A stretch of DNA of 64,000 nt from SIG603 sp964369225 (GTDB taxonomy: Bacteria > Bacillota > Clostridia > Oscillospirales > Acutalibacteraceae), in NCBI GenBank assembly GCA_964369225.1, contig CAYJER010000001.1, positions 62,001-126,000 of the forward strand. The letters run 5' to 3'. Position 1 is the first letter of the stretch. Each line of letters starts with the position of its first letter. The notes below the pieces were generated by a model. The model had not been told where the DNA came from. It did not search any database and saw nothing but the letters and a program-made list of their open reading frames with translations. The translations under genes and the position numbers were made by a program. This document shows positions 7,864 through 16,599 of this stretch, one piece after another.

Positions 7864-9531
7864 ATGAATAATAGAGTTACAGAGTTCCCACTATTGAACA
7901 TAGCGGATAGATATATTTCTACCGTTCATGATAAAAATGGACTACTAGAGTCCATAAGCTACAAGCACCAAAACACATTTAATTTTGGCTTTGATGTTGT
8001 CGATAAAATCGCTGACACTTATCCTGATAAATTAGCGATGCTTCACATTTCACGTGAGTATGAAGAGAGAAGTTTTACTTTTGGAAATATAAAAGAGCTT
8101 TCTAACAGAGCTGCTAACTATTTCGAGAGTATTGGCATAAAAAAAGGTGACAAGGTAATGCTTGTTCTTAAAAGACATTATCAATTTTGGATAGCTATTG
8201 TGGCTCTTCACAAAATTGGTGCTGTGGCAATTCCTGCAACAAATTTACTTACAGAGCATGATTTCATTTATAGACTAAACTTAGCGGATGTAAGTGCAAT
8301 TATTTGTACTGGAGATGGTGATGTTTCTACAGAAGCTGAACTAGCATCTAAAACAAGCAAAAGAAAACCACTTCTAATTATCGCAAACGGCGAAAAAGAT
8401 AATTGGCATAACTTTGACAGTGAATATATTAAATGTTCAGATGTTTATAACAGAACTGCCGATAGCTCTAAGGGCGAAGACCCTATATTAATGTTCTTTA
8501 CATCAGGAACTACAGGATATCCTAAGATAGCAGAACACAGCCATTTATATGGTTTAGGGCATTATATTACTGCAAAATATTGGCATAATGTTAATAATAA
8601 CGGTCTACACTTTACAATTTCTGATACAGGTTGGGGCAAGGCTGTTTGGGGTAAATTATACGGACAATGGCTATGCGAGGCAGCCGTATTTACCTATGAT
8701 TTTGATAAATTTGTAGCGGACGATATCTTAAAAATGTTTGCTAAATACAATATAACTACTTTCTGTGCGCCTCCAACAATGTATAGATTTTTCATTAAAG
8801 AAGATTTAATGAAGTACGACTTAAGCTCTATAGAACATTCAACAGTAGCAGGTGAGGCTTTAAACCCAGAAGTTTTTGAGCAATGGAAAAAAGCTACTGG
8901 TCTTATGCTTATGGAAGGTTTTGGACAAACAGAGACAACTCTTGCAATATTTAACCAAGTAGGCACAACTCCAAAGCCTGGTTCTATGGGCAAGGCAAGT
9001 CCTCTTTATAAAATGAGAGTTCTTATGCCAGACGGTAGAGACGCCGACGTTAACGAGACAGGCGAAATTGTTATTGATATAGAAGATGGCAAGCCATGTG
9101 GACTATTCAAAGAGTACTACAACTCACCAAAAGAGACAGCCAAGGCATTTATCGGAACATGTTATCACACTGGTGATACTGCTACTGTTGACGAGCATGG
9201 TTATTTCTGGTACGTTGGAAGAACCGACGACCTAATCAAGTCTTCTGGTTATAGAATTGGACCATTCGAGATAGAAAGTGTTATTATGGAACTACCATAT
9301 GTTCTTGAATGTGCGGTTATAGGTGTTCCTGATGATATTAGAGGACAATTAGTTAAGGCGATAATAGTTTTAACTAAGGGGACAGAGCCTACAGAGGCAC
9401 TAAAAAAAGAAATTCAAGAATATGTAAAAAAAGAGACTGCTCCTTATAAATACCCACGTATAGTAGAGTTTATAGAGGCTCTGCCAAAGACAATAAGCGG
9501 TAAAATAAGAAGAGTTGAATTAAGAGATTAA
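7864..9531 (+). CDS. AMP-forming acyl-CoA synthetase
   Basis: A 555-residue member of the ANL adenylating superfamily, the size of acetyl- and medium-chain acyl-CoA synthetases. It activates a carboxylic acid with ATP and then transfers it to CoA. The P-loop motif is FFTSGTTGYPK at about residues 217-227, then EGFGQTETT, YHTGDTATVDEHGYFWYVGR with the adenylate-binding aspartate, and the late catalytic lysine in LPKTISGKIRR. The N-terminal half resembles medium-chain synthetases more than acetate enzymes, but the chain length is not certain. GGAGGAG precedes the start, and a good promoter and terminator make it a single-gene unit. Confidence 0.88.
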   Translation: MNNRVTEFPLLNIADRYISTVHDKNGLLESISYKHQNTFNFGFDVVDKIADTYPDKLAMLHISREYEERSFTFGNIKELSNRAANYFESIGIKKGDKVMLVLKRHYQFWIAIVALHKIGAVAIPATNLLTEHDFIYRLNLADVSAIICTGDGDVSTEAELASKTSKRKPLLIIANGEKDNWHNFDSEYIKCSDVYNRTADSSKGEDPILMFFTSGTTGYPKIAEHSHLYGLGHYITAKYWHNVNNNGLHFTISDTGWGKAVWGKLYGQWLCEAAVFTYDFDKFVADDILKMFAKYNITTFCAPPTMYRFFIKEDLMKYDLSSIEHSTVAGEALNPEVFEQWKKATGLMLMEGFGQTETTLAIFNQVGTTPKPGSMGKASPLYKMRVLMPDGRDADVNETGEIVIDIEDGKPCGLFKEYYNSPKETAKAFIGTCYHTGDTATVDEHGYFWYVGRTDDLIKSSGYRIGPFEIESVIMELPYVLECAVIGVPDDIRGQLVKAIIVLTKGTEPTEALKKEIQEYVKKETAPYKYPRIVEFIEALPKTISGKIRRVELRD

Positions 9532-9536
9532 TATGC

Positions 9537-9574
9537 AAAGACTATATGGGATTAATTTCGCATATAGTCTTTTT
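9537..9574 (+). terminator. Rho-independent terminator
   Basis: AAAGACTATATG pairs with CATATAGTCTTT across a 12-base loop and ends in TTTTT, directly after the acyl-CoA synthetase. Confidence 0.9.
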
Positions 9575-9591
9575 AAAACCAAAGGAGTTAT

Positions 9592-10716
9592 ATGGAAAAA
9601 ATAAAATCAATTTTAATCGCTGGTATACATTCAGCTGTAATCAGCCAAAAACAAAAAAATGTAGATGTTGTATATGATAAAATATTAATTAAACCTTTTC
9701 TAAAATCTGGTGAAACATTCTTTCAATTTTGTTTCACAGAGCAAAAAAAGGTTACTCATAAAAATGTAGATTTAGACGAGGCTAGTAATTTAATTCACAG
9801 TCTACTTCTAAATGAATTTTTTCAGTGTATGATTTATGGCAGTGAGAATGATTTTCACATTACATCTTTCTCTAAAAAAATTAAATTCAAAAGTTCAAAA
9901 CCAACTAAAAAGGTGAATATTAAAGGTCATGACAGAGATAAAAACTATATACTCTCCCCTACTGAGCCTTTTCTAACGGAGCTTGATATTTGCACAAAAG
10001 ACGGCAAAGTTAAAAAGGAAAAATACCATAAATACAGACAAATTAACAAATATTTAGAATTTATCGACAGCATGAAAGATAAATTCCCGAAAAATCGCAT
10101 AATAAGAGTAGTAGACTTTGGTTGCGGAAAGGCATATTTAAGCTTTGCTCTTTATTATTATTTGACTGTAAAACTAAATCTTGATGCAATGATTATAGGC
10201 TTAGACCTTAAGAAAGATGTTGTCAAGCATTGCCAAACTATTGCAGATAAGCTAAATTTTAAGGGTTTACACTTTGAGTATGGTGATATTGGCAAGTATA
10301 AGAGTGATGACGGATTTGATATGGTTATATCTTTACATGCCTGCGACACCGCAACAGATGAGGCACTTTATCAGGCTGTTAAGTGGAAATCTAAGGTTAT
10401 TTTAGCTGTTCCTTGCTGTCAACATGAGTTAAATCCTCAACTAAGCAGTGAAACAAACAAGGCTTTATTAGGCTTTGGATTGATGAGAGAAAGACTAGCT
10501 ACGCTGCTTACAGATACTTCAAGAGCCTTACTGCTTGAAACAGTAGGCTATAAATGCGAGATAGCCGAATTTATAGAGACAGAACACACCCCTAAAAATG
10601 TATTGATTAAAGCAGTGTACACAGGTGAAAAATCCAAAAAAAGTCTTGAGGAATACAAGAAACTAAAAGAACACTGGAATTTCACCCAGCGTTTAGATAC
10701 TCTTTTGAACTGCTAA
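9592..10716 (+). CDS. Class I SAM-dependent methyltransferase (methyltransferase 32 family)
   Basis: A 374-residue protein. The SAM-binding motif VVDFGCGKAYLSFALYYYL lies near residues 165-183, and the acidic end of the next strand is in IIGLDLKKDVV. Family-specific blocks SLHACDTATD and AVPCCQHEL follow, as in the PF13679 methyltransferases related to METTL25. The first ~150 residues form a poorly conserved N-terminal domain. The substrate is unknown; RNA is often assumed for this family but is not shown. AAGGAG lies before the ATG. It follows a terminator, so it either has its own weak promoter or depends on readthrough. Confidence 0.78.
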   Translation: MEKIKSILIAGIHSAVISQKQKNVDVVYDKILIKPFLKSGETFFQFCFTEQKKVTHKNVDLDEASNLIHSLLLNEFFQCMIYGSENDFHITSFSKKIKFKSSKPTKKVNIKGHDRDKNYILSPTEPFLTELDICTKDGKVKKEKYHKYRQINKYLEFIDSMKDKFPKNRIIRVVDFGCGKAYLSFALYYYLTVKLNLDAMIIGLDLKKDVVKHCQTIADKLNFKGLHFEYGDIGKYKSDDGFDMVISLHACDTATDEALYQAVKWKSKVILAVPCCQHELNPQLSSETNKALLGFGLMRERLATLLTDTSRALLLETVGYKCEIAEFIETEHTPKNVLIKAVYTGEKSKKSLEEYKKLKEHWNFTQRLDTLLNC

Positions 10717-10804
10717 GTTTAATTCTATAAATTTCATAAAGCAATGAATGGGAGGATATCAACTTGAGGACTTAATCAATCTTAATGTTTAGTTTTAGTA
10801 CTCA

Positions 10805-10940
10805 GTGCAGACTTGCCTATTAGGAAAATTTATCTATGTAGGGGCGGATATTATCCGCCTAAAAAGCCCGCAATTTCGCCTAAATTTCATAGGCGGATAA
10901 TATCCGCCCCTACATTAATTTGTGCGTTTTAATAAATTGA
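10805..10940. repeat. Palindromic intergenic repeat, copy A
   Basis: This lies in the 395-base gap before the P-type ATPase. Arms TGTAGGGGCGGATATTATCC and its complement span 10837-10914. A degraded left module (GCAGACTTGCCTATTAGG) and a right module (TTAATTTGTGCGTTTTAA) flank the arms; both recur at the other copies in this window. The rest of the gap holds no gene that I can see. Confidence 0.85.
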
Positions 10941-11068
10941 TTTACATTGAATCGTTAAATTTTATAAGCCCATTCCCCTACATCAGCATTTTCTAATTAA
11001 CACAAGCGACACAAATTACAAACCGTAATACATTTTAATCAAACTTCATAAGTCATAATCTATTTCAT

Positions 11069-11092
11069 TTTCTCATATATTTCTATGAGAAA
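11069..11092 (+). promoter_or_regulatory. Inverted repeat ahead of the P-type ATPase gene
   Basis: TTTCTCATA and TATGAGAAA form a perfect nine-base inverted repeat around TATTTC, about 20 bases before the start codon. It could be an operator or a leader hairpin near the ribosome binding site. No regulator can be assigned. Confidence 0.4.
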
Positions 11093-11111
11093 GAACGGAG
11101 AGGAATAGATT

Positions 11112-13703
11112 ATGGCTTTTTATTTTAAGGACATCACAACGGTACTAAAAGAACTAGGTTCAGGCGCTCAAACAGGTCTTAGTTCTGCGGAGGCGCAAAG
11201 AAGGTTAAATGACGAGGGACTAAACGAGATTACAGACAAAAAGAGAGAAAGCATTGTAGGAAAGTTTTTTTCCCAATTTAAAGACTTTATGATTATTATT
11301 CTTTTAGTGTCTGCTTTTGTCTCGTTAGCAGTTTCATATTTTAGCGGAGAACATGAATATTACGACTTTTTTATTATTTTAGCTATAGTATTAGCAAATG
11401 GAATAATTGGAACTGTTCAAGAGTACAGGGCAGAAAAGGCTATAGAGGCCTTAAAAAAAATTAGCTCTCCTATAGCCACAATTATTAGAAACGGAAAAAA
11501 GAAAAAAGTTGAGAGCAGATATCTTGTCCGTGGAGACATAGTTATTCTTACAGCCGGAGACATTGCCCCAGCAGATATTAGACTTATAGACAGCGTAGAA
11601 TTATCGTCGGAAGAAAGTTCACTCACTGGCGAGAGTGTGCCATCATATAAGAGTTCTAATATTGTACTAAACAAAAACACTCCTGTTTCAGAACAAAAAA
11701 ACATGCTTTTTTCAGGCTGTGCCATAAGCTCAGGACACGGCAAAGGAATAGTCTGTGAAACCGGAATGAATACTCAAATTGGAAAAATCGCAACACTTCT
11801 ACAAAAAGAAAAGACTCCACAAACACCGCTACAAAAAAAGCTTAATCAAACAGGAAAAATATTAGGAATAGTCGTGGTAGTGATTTGCGGCATTATATTT
11901 GCTTTAGGTTTATTTAAAGACATTCCACCGCTTGAAATGTTACTTAATTCAATCAGTCTAGCAGTTGCAGCCATACCAGAAGGCCTTACAGCCGTCGTCA
12001 CAATTGTTCTTTCGGTGGGAGTTAAAAGAATGGTATTAAAAAAAGCGATAGTCAGAAAACTATCGGCTGTTGAAACTTTAGGCAGTGTAAATGTAATTTG
12101 TTCCGACAAAACAGGCACACTCACAGAGAATAAAATGACTGTTGTTGAAGTCGTAAACACTAAGGGCGTACTCTCACAAAGTTCTGAGGAACGCAGATTA
12201 ATACTAGCATTAGCATCACTATGTAACAATTCAGAAAAATCACCTAATGGTAAATTTAGCGGTATGCCAACAGAGACAGCAATAGTAAAAGCCTTCTCTA
12301 AAGAATTAGATGACTACAAAAAGCAGTTTCCAAGAATTAAAGAAATTCCTTTCACTTCTTCAAGAAAGCTAATGACTACAATTCACAAAAGCGGTAACTC
12401 TAATCTTGTAATCACAAAGGGTGCACCCGACTATTTAATAAAATTGTGTACACATATTCAGATAAATGGCGATAAAGTGATTTTAAATGCTAGCTATATG
12501 CAAAAGATACTAGATCTTAATCAAGACATGTCAAAAAGGGCGTTACGTGTTCTTGCAGTAGCTAAAAAAGAGATAGACACTATTGGCAACAATATAGAAA
12601 GCAACCTTACTTTCTGTGGTTTAATAGGAATAGAAGATCCTCCACGTAAAGAGGCAAAAACGGCGGTTGCTTTATGTAAAAAAGCCGGCATTTCAGCCGT
12701 TATGATAACAGGTGATCAGGTAGATACAGCGGTTGCAATTGCAAAAAAAATAGGAATTTATGAATCTGGTTCAAGACATATGACAGGACAAAAGTTAAGT
12801 GAGACTACTGATGAAGAACTAGCCAAGATAATACATAATTATAAGGTATTCGCTAGAGTTACACCAGAGGATAAAGTTAGAATTGTTAAAGCATTTAGGG
12901 CAAATGGAAATCTTATAGCCATGACAGGTGACGGAATAAACGACGCTCCTGCCCTTAAATGTGCAGATATTGGCTGTGCCATGGGCAAAAATGGAACTGA
13001 GGTTGCAAAGTCTGCTGCCGACATGGTTTTAACTGATGATAATTTCGCCACAATTGTAGAAGCTGTAAAAGAGGGGCGTGGAATTTTCCTCAACATAAAA
13101 AAGACTATTCACTTTTTACTTTCATGCAACATGGGTGAAATACTATTAATTTTTTCTAGTTTTTTACTGGGATTGCCTATTCCGTTGTTAGCAACACAGA
13201 TTTTATGGGTAAACTTAGTAACAGATTCATTCCCAGCGCTTGCTTTAGGGTCGGGTAAATCTGATGACTCAATAATGGAGAGAGCTTTTCCAGAGGGTAA
13301 AAAGGGAATTTTAGACTTTCAAATGTGTTTCTCTATGATTGTAGAGGGTGCATTAATAGGCGCTTTGTCACTTATAGCATTTATTATTGGAAGAACTTAT
13401 TTTGATATAGACCCTAGTAATCCTGTTATTGGTAGGAGCATGTGTTTTGCTGTGCTTTGTTTGTCTCAATTGGTTCATAGCTTTAATGTTTCAAGCGAAC
13501 ACAGTATTTTTTCAAAAAAAAGAAAGCCAAATAAATGGCTTACTTTAAGTGCTATTATGTGTGCTTTACTATTGGTTATGGTAATAGTTTTACCGTTTTT
13601 CAGTGTTGCATTTAAGACTACTGCCCTTACTCTAACACAATGGGGAATTGTAGTGTTTATATCTTTGATGCCTCTTGCAATTGTCGAGATTGAAAAACTG
13701 TAA
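11112..13703 (+). CDS. P-type calcium-transporting ATPase
   Basis: A complete 863-residue P2-type cation pump in the plasma membrane. Order of motifs: N-terminal cation ATPase domain, TGES in the actuator domain (LTGESVPSY), PEGL in membrane helix 4 (AAIPEGLTAVV), the phosphorylation site SDKTGTLTENKMT, and TGDGINDAPALK at the hinge. Helix 6 has NLVTDSFPALALG. PEGL with NxxTD is the calcium-site pattern of SERCA/PMR1-type pumps, so Ca2+ export is the best call, with Mn2+ possible. A single gene in a repeat-bounded interval. Confidence 0.92.
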   Translation: MAFYFKDITTVLKELGSGAQTGLSSAEAQRRLNDEGLNEITDKKRESIVGKFFSQFKDFMIIILLVSAFVSLAVSYFSGEHEYYDFFIILAIVLANGIIGTVQEYRAEKAIEALKKISSPIATIIRNGKKKKVESRYLVRGDIVILTAGDIAPADIRLIDSVELSSEESSLTGESVPSYKSSNIVLNKNTPVSEQKNMLFSGCAISSGHGKGIVCETGMNTQIGKIATLLQKEKTPQTPLQKKLNQTGKILGIVVVVICGIIFALGLFKDIPPLEMLLNSISLAVAAIPEGLTAVVTIVLSVGVKRMVLKKAIVRKLSAVETLGSVNVICSDKTGTLTENKMTVVEVVNTKGVLSQSSEERRLILALASLCNNSEKSPNGKFSGMPTETAIVKAFSKELDDYKKQFPRIKEIPFTSSRKLMTTIHKSGNSNLVITKGAPDYLIKLCTHIQINGDKVILNASYMQKILDLNQDMSKRALRVLAVAKKEIDTIGNNIESNLTFCGLIGIEDPPRKEAKTAVALCKKAGISAVMITGDQVDTAVAIAKKIGIYESGSRHMTGQKLSETTDEELAKIIHNYKVFARVTPEDKVRIVKAFRANGNLIAMTGDGINDAPALKCADIGCAMGKNGTEVAKSAADMVLTDDNFATIVEAVKEGRGIFLNIKKTIHFLLSCNMGEILLIFSSFLLGLPIPLLATQILWVNLVTDSFPALALGSGKSDDSIMERAFPEGKKGILDFQMCFSMIVEGALIGALSLIAFIIGRTYFDIDPSNPVIGRSMCFAVLCLSQLVHSFNVSSEHSIFSKKRKPNKWLTLSAIMCALLLVMVIVLPFFSVAFKTTALTLTQWGIVVFISLMPLAIVEIEKL

Positions 13704-13764
13704 CAGATTGTAGAATTTGATAAAATATTGTAGTACATTGTTTTATCTAAACTTTACTACTGAT

Positions 13765-13913
13765 TGTAGGGGAGGACACGGAGACCAGACGTGTTGATTA
13801 AGAAAGAACCCGTCCCCTACATCAATTTGTGAGTTTTAACGAATTTATTTTTCACCCAAAATCCTAATCAACACGTCTGCACGGAGACCCTCCCATACAA
13901 TGTACATTTAAGT
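13765..13913. repeat. Palindromic intergenic repeat, copy B (composite)
   Basis: Begins TGTAGGGGAGG and contains a 14-base inverted pair AGACGTGTTGATTA / TAATCAACACGTCT (13787-13800 and 13865-13878) enclosing CCCCTAC and the TTTGTGAGTTTTAACG module. Read on the minus strand, its right half matches 47036-47130 over about 95 bases with few changes. The module AACTTAAATGTACATTG at its end contains the stop codon of the acyltransferase gene. Confidence 0.85.
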
Positions 13914-14900
13914 TAGCTTAAGTTTTTTAATTCTCTTTTTTAAAACAGATACAGACGATGGTATTATCATCATAGGCAAACAAATAACAATAAATAATAT
14001 GATAGGCTCATTGGTATGCTCTAAAACTACCGACTGTAAAAAGTCTCTTACCAAAATATGATACATATAGATATACAATGTATTTCTACCTATAAAGCTT
14101 ATTGGCTTAAGTATTACTTTAATTGGTAACTTCTCAATTATTGTAAAGCCTGTATAAAGACACGGCAAAATAAGCATGGTGAAAACTATAATTTCAACAC
14201 CAGGTGGATTAATTCCATAGCCAAAAAGCTCTATGAACATTTCATTAGTTTCAATATTAAACCAAATAATTGTAGCAGTTAAAGAAATAATAAAAATAAC
14301 GTATCTATTCTTATTCATCAGTTTAAATACATCTAACTTAACTAACACTATTCCTAAACAGAACAAGAAGAAAAAACTTGCTCCTAAGAGGAATGAACCT
14401 GCCCCGTATAATGGTATCATCATAGTATACTTAAAGAATATTATAGATAATATAAATGCTAACACTAATGAACCTACACAGAATAATACTCTATGTTTTT
14501 TGTTAGCATTAAACCATCTTAATAAATATGGACTTATCAATACCAACTGGAATAATACAAAGAAGTAATAAAATGCGGTTATTACGTCAAAGGCTAAAAG
14601 GCTACCAAAATATATATTTAGGTTAAACTGTCTATAAATCACGACATGATAAATCAAACTAGCTATGGCATACTCAATGATTAAGATTTTTAAACGCATT
14701 AAATGTGATTTAAAATCTAATTTTTCACTGTATGCCATGGCTGTACTTATGCCCGAAAGTACCACAAATATGCTTAACGCCGAATATGAAAAGTTTAGTA
14801 AATCTTGTCCTATAAACAAAAGGTGTGAGCTATGATCAAATATAACTAATAGCATTGCAAAAGCTTTGGCACAGTCAAGCCAAATTAAACGGCGGTTCAT
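13908..14900 (-). CDS. Acyltransferase 3 family membrane protein
   Basis: A 330-residue integral membrane protein with about ten hydrophobic segments. The family's opening WLDCAKAFAMLLVIFDHSSH carries the catalytic-type histidine near residue 23, and LSIFVVLSGIST is the next conserved helix. Such enzymes O-acetylate surface polysaccharides or peptidoglycan from the cytoplasmic acyl-CoA pool. Its ATG overlaps the stop of the upstream PLP enzyme by four bases (ATGA), so they are co-translated, although a functional link is not obvious. Its stop codon lies inside intergenic repeat copy B, so the original C-terminus may have differed. Confidence 0.82.
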   Translation of the reverse strand: MNRRLIWLDCAKAFAMLLVIFDHSSHLLFIGQDLLNFSYSALSIFVVLSGISTAMAYSEKLDFKSHLMRLKILIIEYAIASLIYHVVIYRQFNLNIYFGSLLAFDVITAFYYFFVLFQLVLISPYLLRWFNANKKHRVLFCVGSLVLAFILSIIFFKYTMMIPLYGAGSFLLGASFFFLFCLGIVLVKLDVFKLMNKNRYVIFIISLTATIIWFNIETNEMFIELFGYGINPPGVEIIVFTMLILPCLYTGFTIIEKLPIKVILKPISFIGRNTLYIYMYHILVRDFLQSVVLEHTNEPIILFIVICLPMMIIPSSVSVLKKRIKKLKLT

Positions 14901-16153
14901 TTTGATGCCTCTTTCATGGTTTGAGCCGCAAGTAAAACGCCTAAGTGTCCACTGTTATAATTTAGTCCGCCTTGCATCCATACGGCATACGGTTCTCTTA
15001 GTGGAGCATCTGCCGATAACTCAATTGATGCTCCTAGGTGGAACGCACCAGCTGCCATAATGACATCGCTGTCGTACCCTGGCATTGGAGCTGGTTCTGG
15101 CACCACAAAAGAGTCAACAGGAGCCGCCTTTTGAATACCTTTACAAAATGCAATTAGCGCTTCCGCCTTTTCAAGCTTGATACACTCAATTATATCTGCA
15201 CGTTTTTCATCAAAACTAGGGCTAACTTCATATCCCATTAAATCAAATAGAGATGCGGCGAAAACTGCTGTCTTAAGTGCTTCGCCCGTTACTTGTGGAG
15301 CGTTAAACGCACCCATGAACAGATGTAGATTATTTTGTGTACAGCCTATTTCTCTGCCTGTTCCAGGAGTAGTAAGCCTGTAAGAACATTTCTCGACAAG
15401 CTCTTTTTTACCTGCAATATATCCACCAGTTGGGGCAATTCCACCACCAGGATTTTTAATAAGTGAACCTGCTACAATATCTGCACCGACTTCACAAGGC
15501 TCTATTTTTTGCACATACTCACCATAGCAATTATCAACCATTATTATGGCATTAGGAGCTTTCTTCCTTGCAATTTTTACTACTTTTTCTATGTCTTCAA
15601 CTCTTAGACTTCTTCTTAATGAGTAACCTCTTGAACGCTGAATGTACACCATTTTGTAGCTATCGTCTAAAGTGTTCTCGATTGTTTCATAGTCTAGTTC
15701 ACCGTCATCGAGTAGCTCTATTTGAGAATACTCTATACCATAATCTTTAAGCGTTCCGTCACACTCACGCTCTACTCCGATTACTCCAAGCAGTGTGTCG
15801 TAAGGTCTACCACTAACGCAAATCATCTTGTCATTTGGACGCAACAAGCCAAAAAGTGCGACTGTTAAAGTGTGAGTACCACTCACAAAATTAGTTCTTA
15901 CTAGGGCGTCCTCTGCACCTAGGGCAAAAGCGAAAACTTCATCTAGGACATCTCTTCCCCTATCGCCATATCCATAACCAGTGCTACCTATAAAGTGACT
16001 TTCACTGACACCTGCTTTGTGAAAAGCTGCCTGCATTTTTTGCTGATTATATCTGGTAGTTTCGTCAATTTCTTTGAATATCTCGGCACAGCGACTCTCT
16101 GCCTTGATTCCTAATTCTATTATGTCTTTATCTATATTAAAATAATTGTGCAT
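14897..16153 (-). CDS. Methionine gamma-lyase / aluminium-resistance family PLP enzyme
   Basis: A 418-residue PLP-dependent enzyme of the family annotated as methionine gamma-lyase or aluminium resistance protein (YnbB-like in Bacillus). Seen: FIGSTGYGYGDRGRD, VSGTHTLTVALFG at the cofactor phosphate site, VDNCYGEYV with the PLP-stacking aspartate, and AGSLIKNPGGGIAPTGGYIA with the probable Schiff-base lysine. The start at MHNYFNID is chosen because AGGAG lies ten bases upstream; a longer frame lacks one. The biochemical role is poorly established in the family; a C-S lyase of sulfur amino acids is likely. Confidence 0.85.
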   Translation of the reverse strand: MHNYFNIDKDIIELGIKAESRCAEIFKEIDETTRYNQQKMQAAFHKAGVSESHFIGSTGYGYGDRGRDVLDEVFAFALGAEDALVRTNFVSGTHTLTVALFGLLRPNDKMICVSGRPYDTLLGVIGVERECDGTLKDYGIEYSQIELLDDGELDYETIENTLDDSYKMVYIQRSRGYSLRRSLRVEDIEKVVKIARKKAPNAIIMVDNCYGEYVQKIEPCEVGADIVAGSLIKNPGGGIAPTGGYIAGKKELVEKCSYRLTTPGTGREIGCTQNNLHLFMGAFNAPQVTGEALKTAVFAASLFDLMGYEVSPSFDEKRADIIECIKLEKAEALIAFCKGIQKAAPVDSFVVPEPAPMPGYDSDVIMAAGAFHLGASIELSADAPLREPYAVWMQGGLNYNSGHLGVLLAAQTMKEASK

Positions 16154-16190
16154 ATTTTTCTCCTGTTTATACTTTATTTTATAAAATCTA

Positions 16191-16215
16191 AGCAAACTTA
16201 ATGCTATATTGTAGT
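16191..16215 (-). repeat. Solitary flank module of the palindromic repeat family
   Basis: AGCAAACTTAATGCTATATT followed by GTAG resembles the module AGCAAACTTAAATGTACATT plus GTAGGGG at 47034-47060. It appears here without the adjoining hairpin arms. Confidence 0.5.
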
Positions 16216-16248
16216 ACTATGTTAATTAAAGAACTTTACATTCAACCA

Positions 16249-16328
16249 TGTAGGGGGCGGGTTTTCCGCCCCGTGGGTAGTTAGCTAAAACAGCTAGTTT
16301 TTTCGGGACGGAAAACCCGTCCCCTACA
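16249..16328. repeat. Palindromic intergenic repeat, copy C1
   Basis: Arms TGTAGGGGGCGGGTTTTCCG and CGGAAAACCCGTCCCCTACA fold back across about 40 bases. It is followed by the module ATTCCTATGAGGCACGTCTG, the reverse complement of the left module of copy A. With C2 and C3 it fills the 440-base gap between the PLP enzyme and the GNAT gene; no gene is seen there. Confidence 0.88.
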
Positions 16329-16404
16329 ATAATATTCCTATGAGGCACGTCTGGATTATATTTCTTACATGGTTTAAATGTCAAGTTTTAAACTTTACAA
16401 GGTA

Positions 16405-16485
16405 GTAGGGGCGACCCTGTGTGGTCGCCCGTGGGTTTACTAATAACTGCTAGTTTTCGGGCGACCACACAGGATCGCCCCTACA
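16405..16485. repeat. Palindromic intergenic repeat, copy C2
   Basis: Arms GTAGGGGCGACCCTGTGTGG and CCACACAGGATCGCCCCTAC. The outer GTAGGGGCG is shared with other copies, but the inner arm sequence is entirely different from C1 only 80 bases away. Confidence 0.88.
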
Positions 16486-16510
16486 TTGGAACTGCATAAT
16501 CAATAAGTCT

Positions 16511-16599
16511 AGATATTATCCGCCTAAAAATTTAGTAATTTTACCTAAGTTTCATAGGCGGATAATGTCCGCCCCTACATCAATTTATGCGTTTTAACG
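16511..16599. repeat. Palindromic intergenic repeat, copy C3 (left arm truncated)
   Basis: The inner arms ATATTATCCGCC and GGCGGATAATGT match copies A and F. The outer left TGTAGGGGCGG is missing, while the right CCCCTACA and the module ATCAATTTATGCGTTTTAAC are present. The latter contains the stop codon of the GNAT gene on the minus strand. Confidence 0.8.

Noticed and set aside
10971..11000. Second partial palindromic repeat (CCCCTACATCAGC) after copy A
   Set aside because: Only one half-arm is present, with no partner or flanking module; probably a remnant but not supportable as a copy.
16249..16599. Cluster of repeats that might be a CRISPR array
   Set aside because: Units are palindromes of about 80 bases with different inner arms, no constant short direct repeat, no regular spacers and no cas genes nearby.
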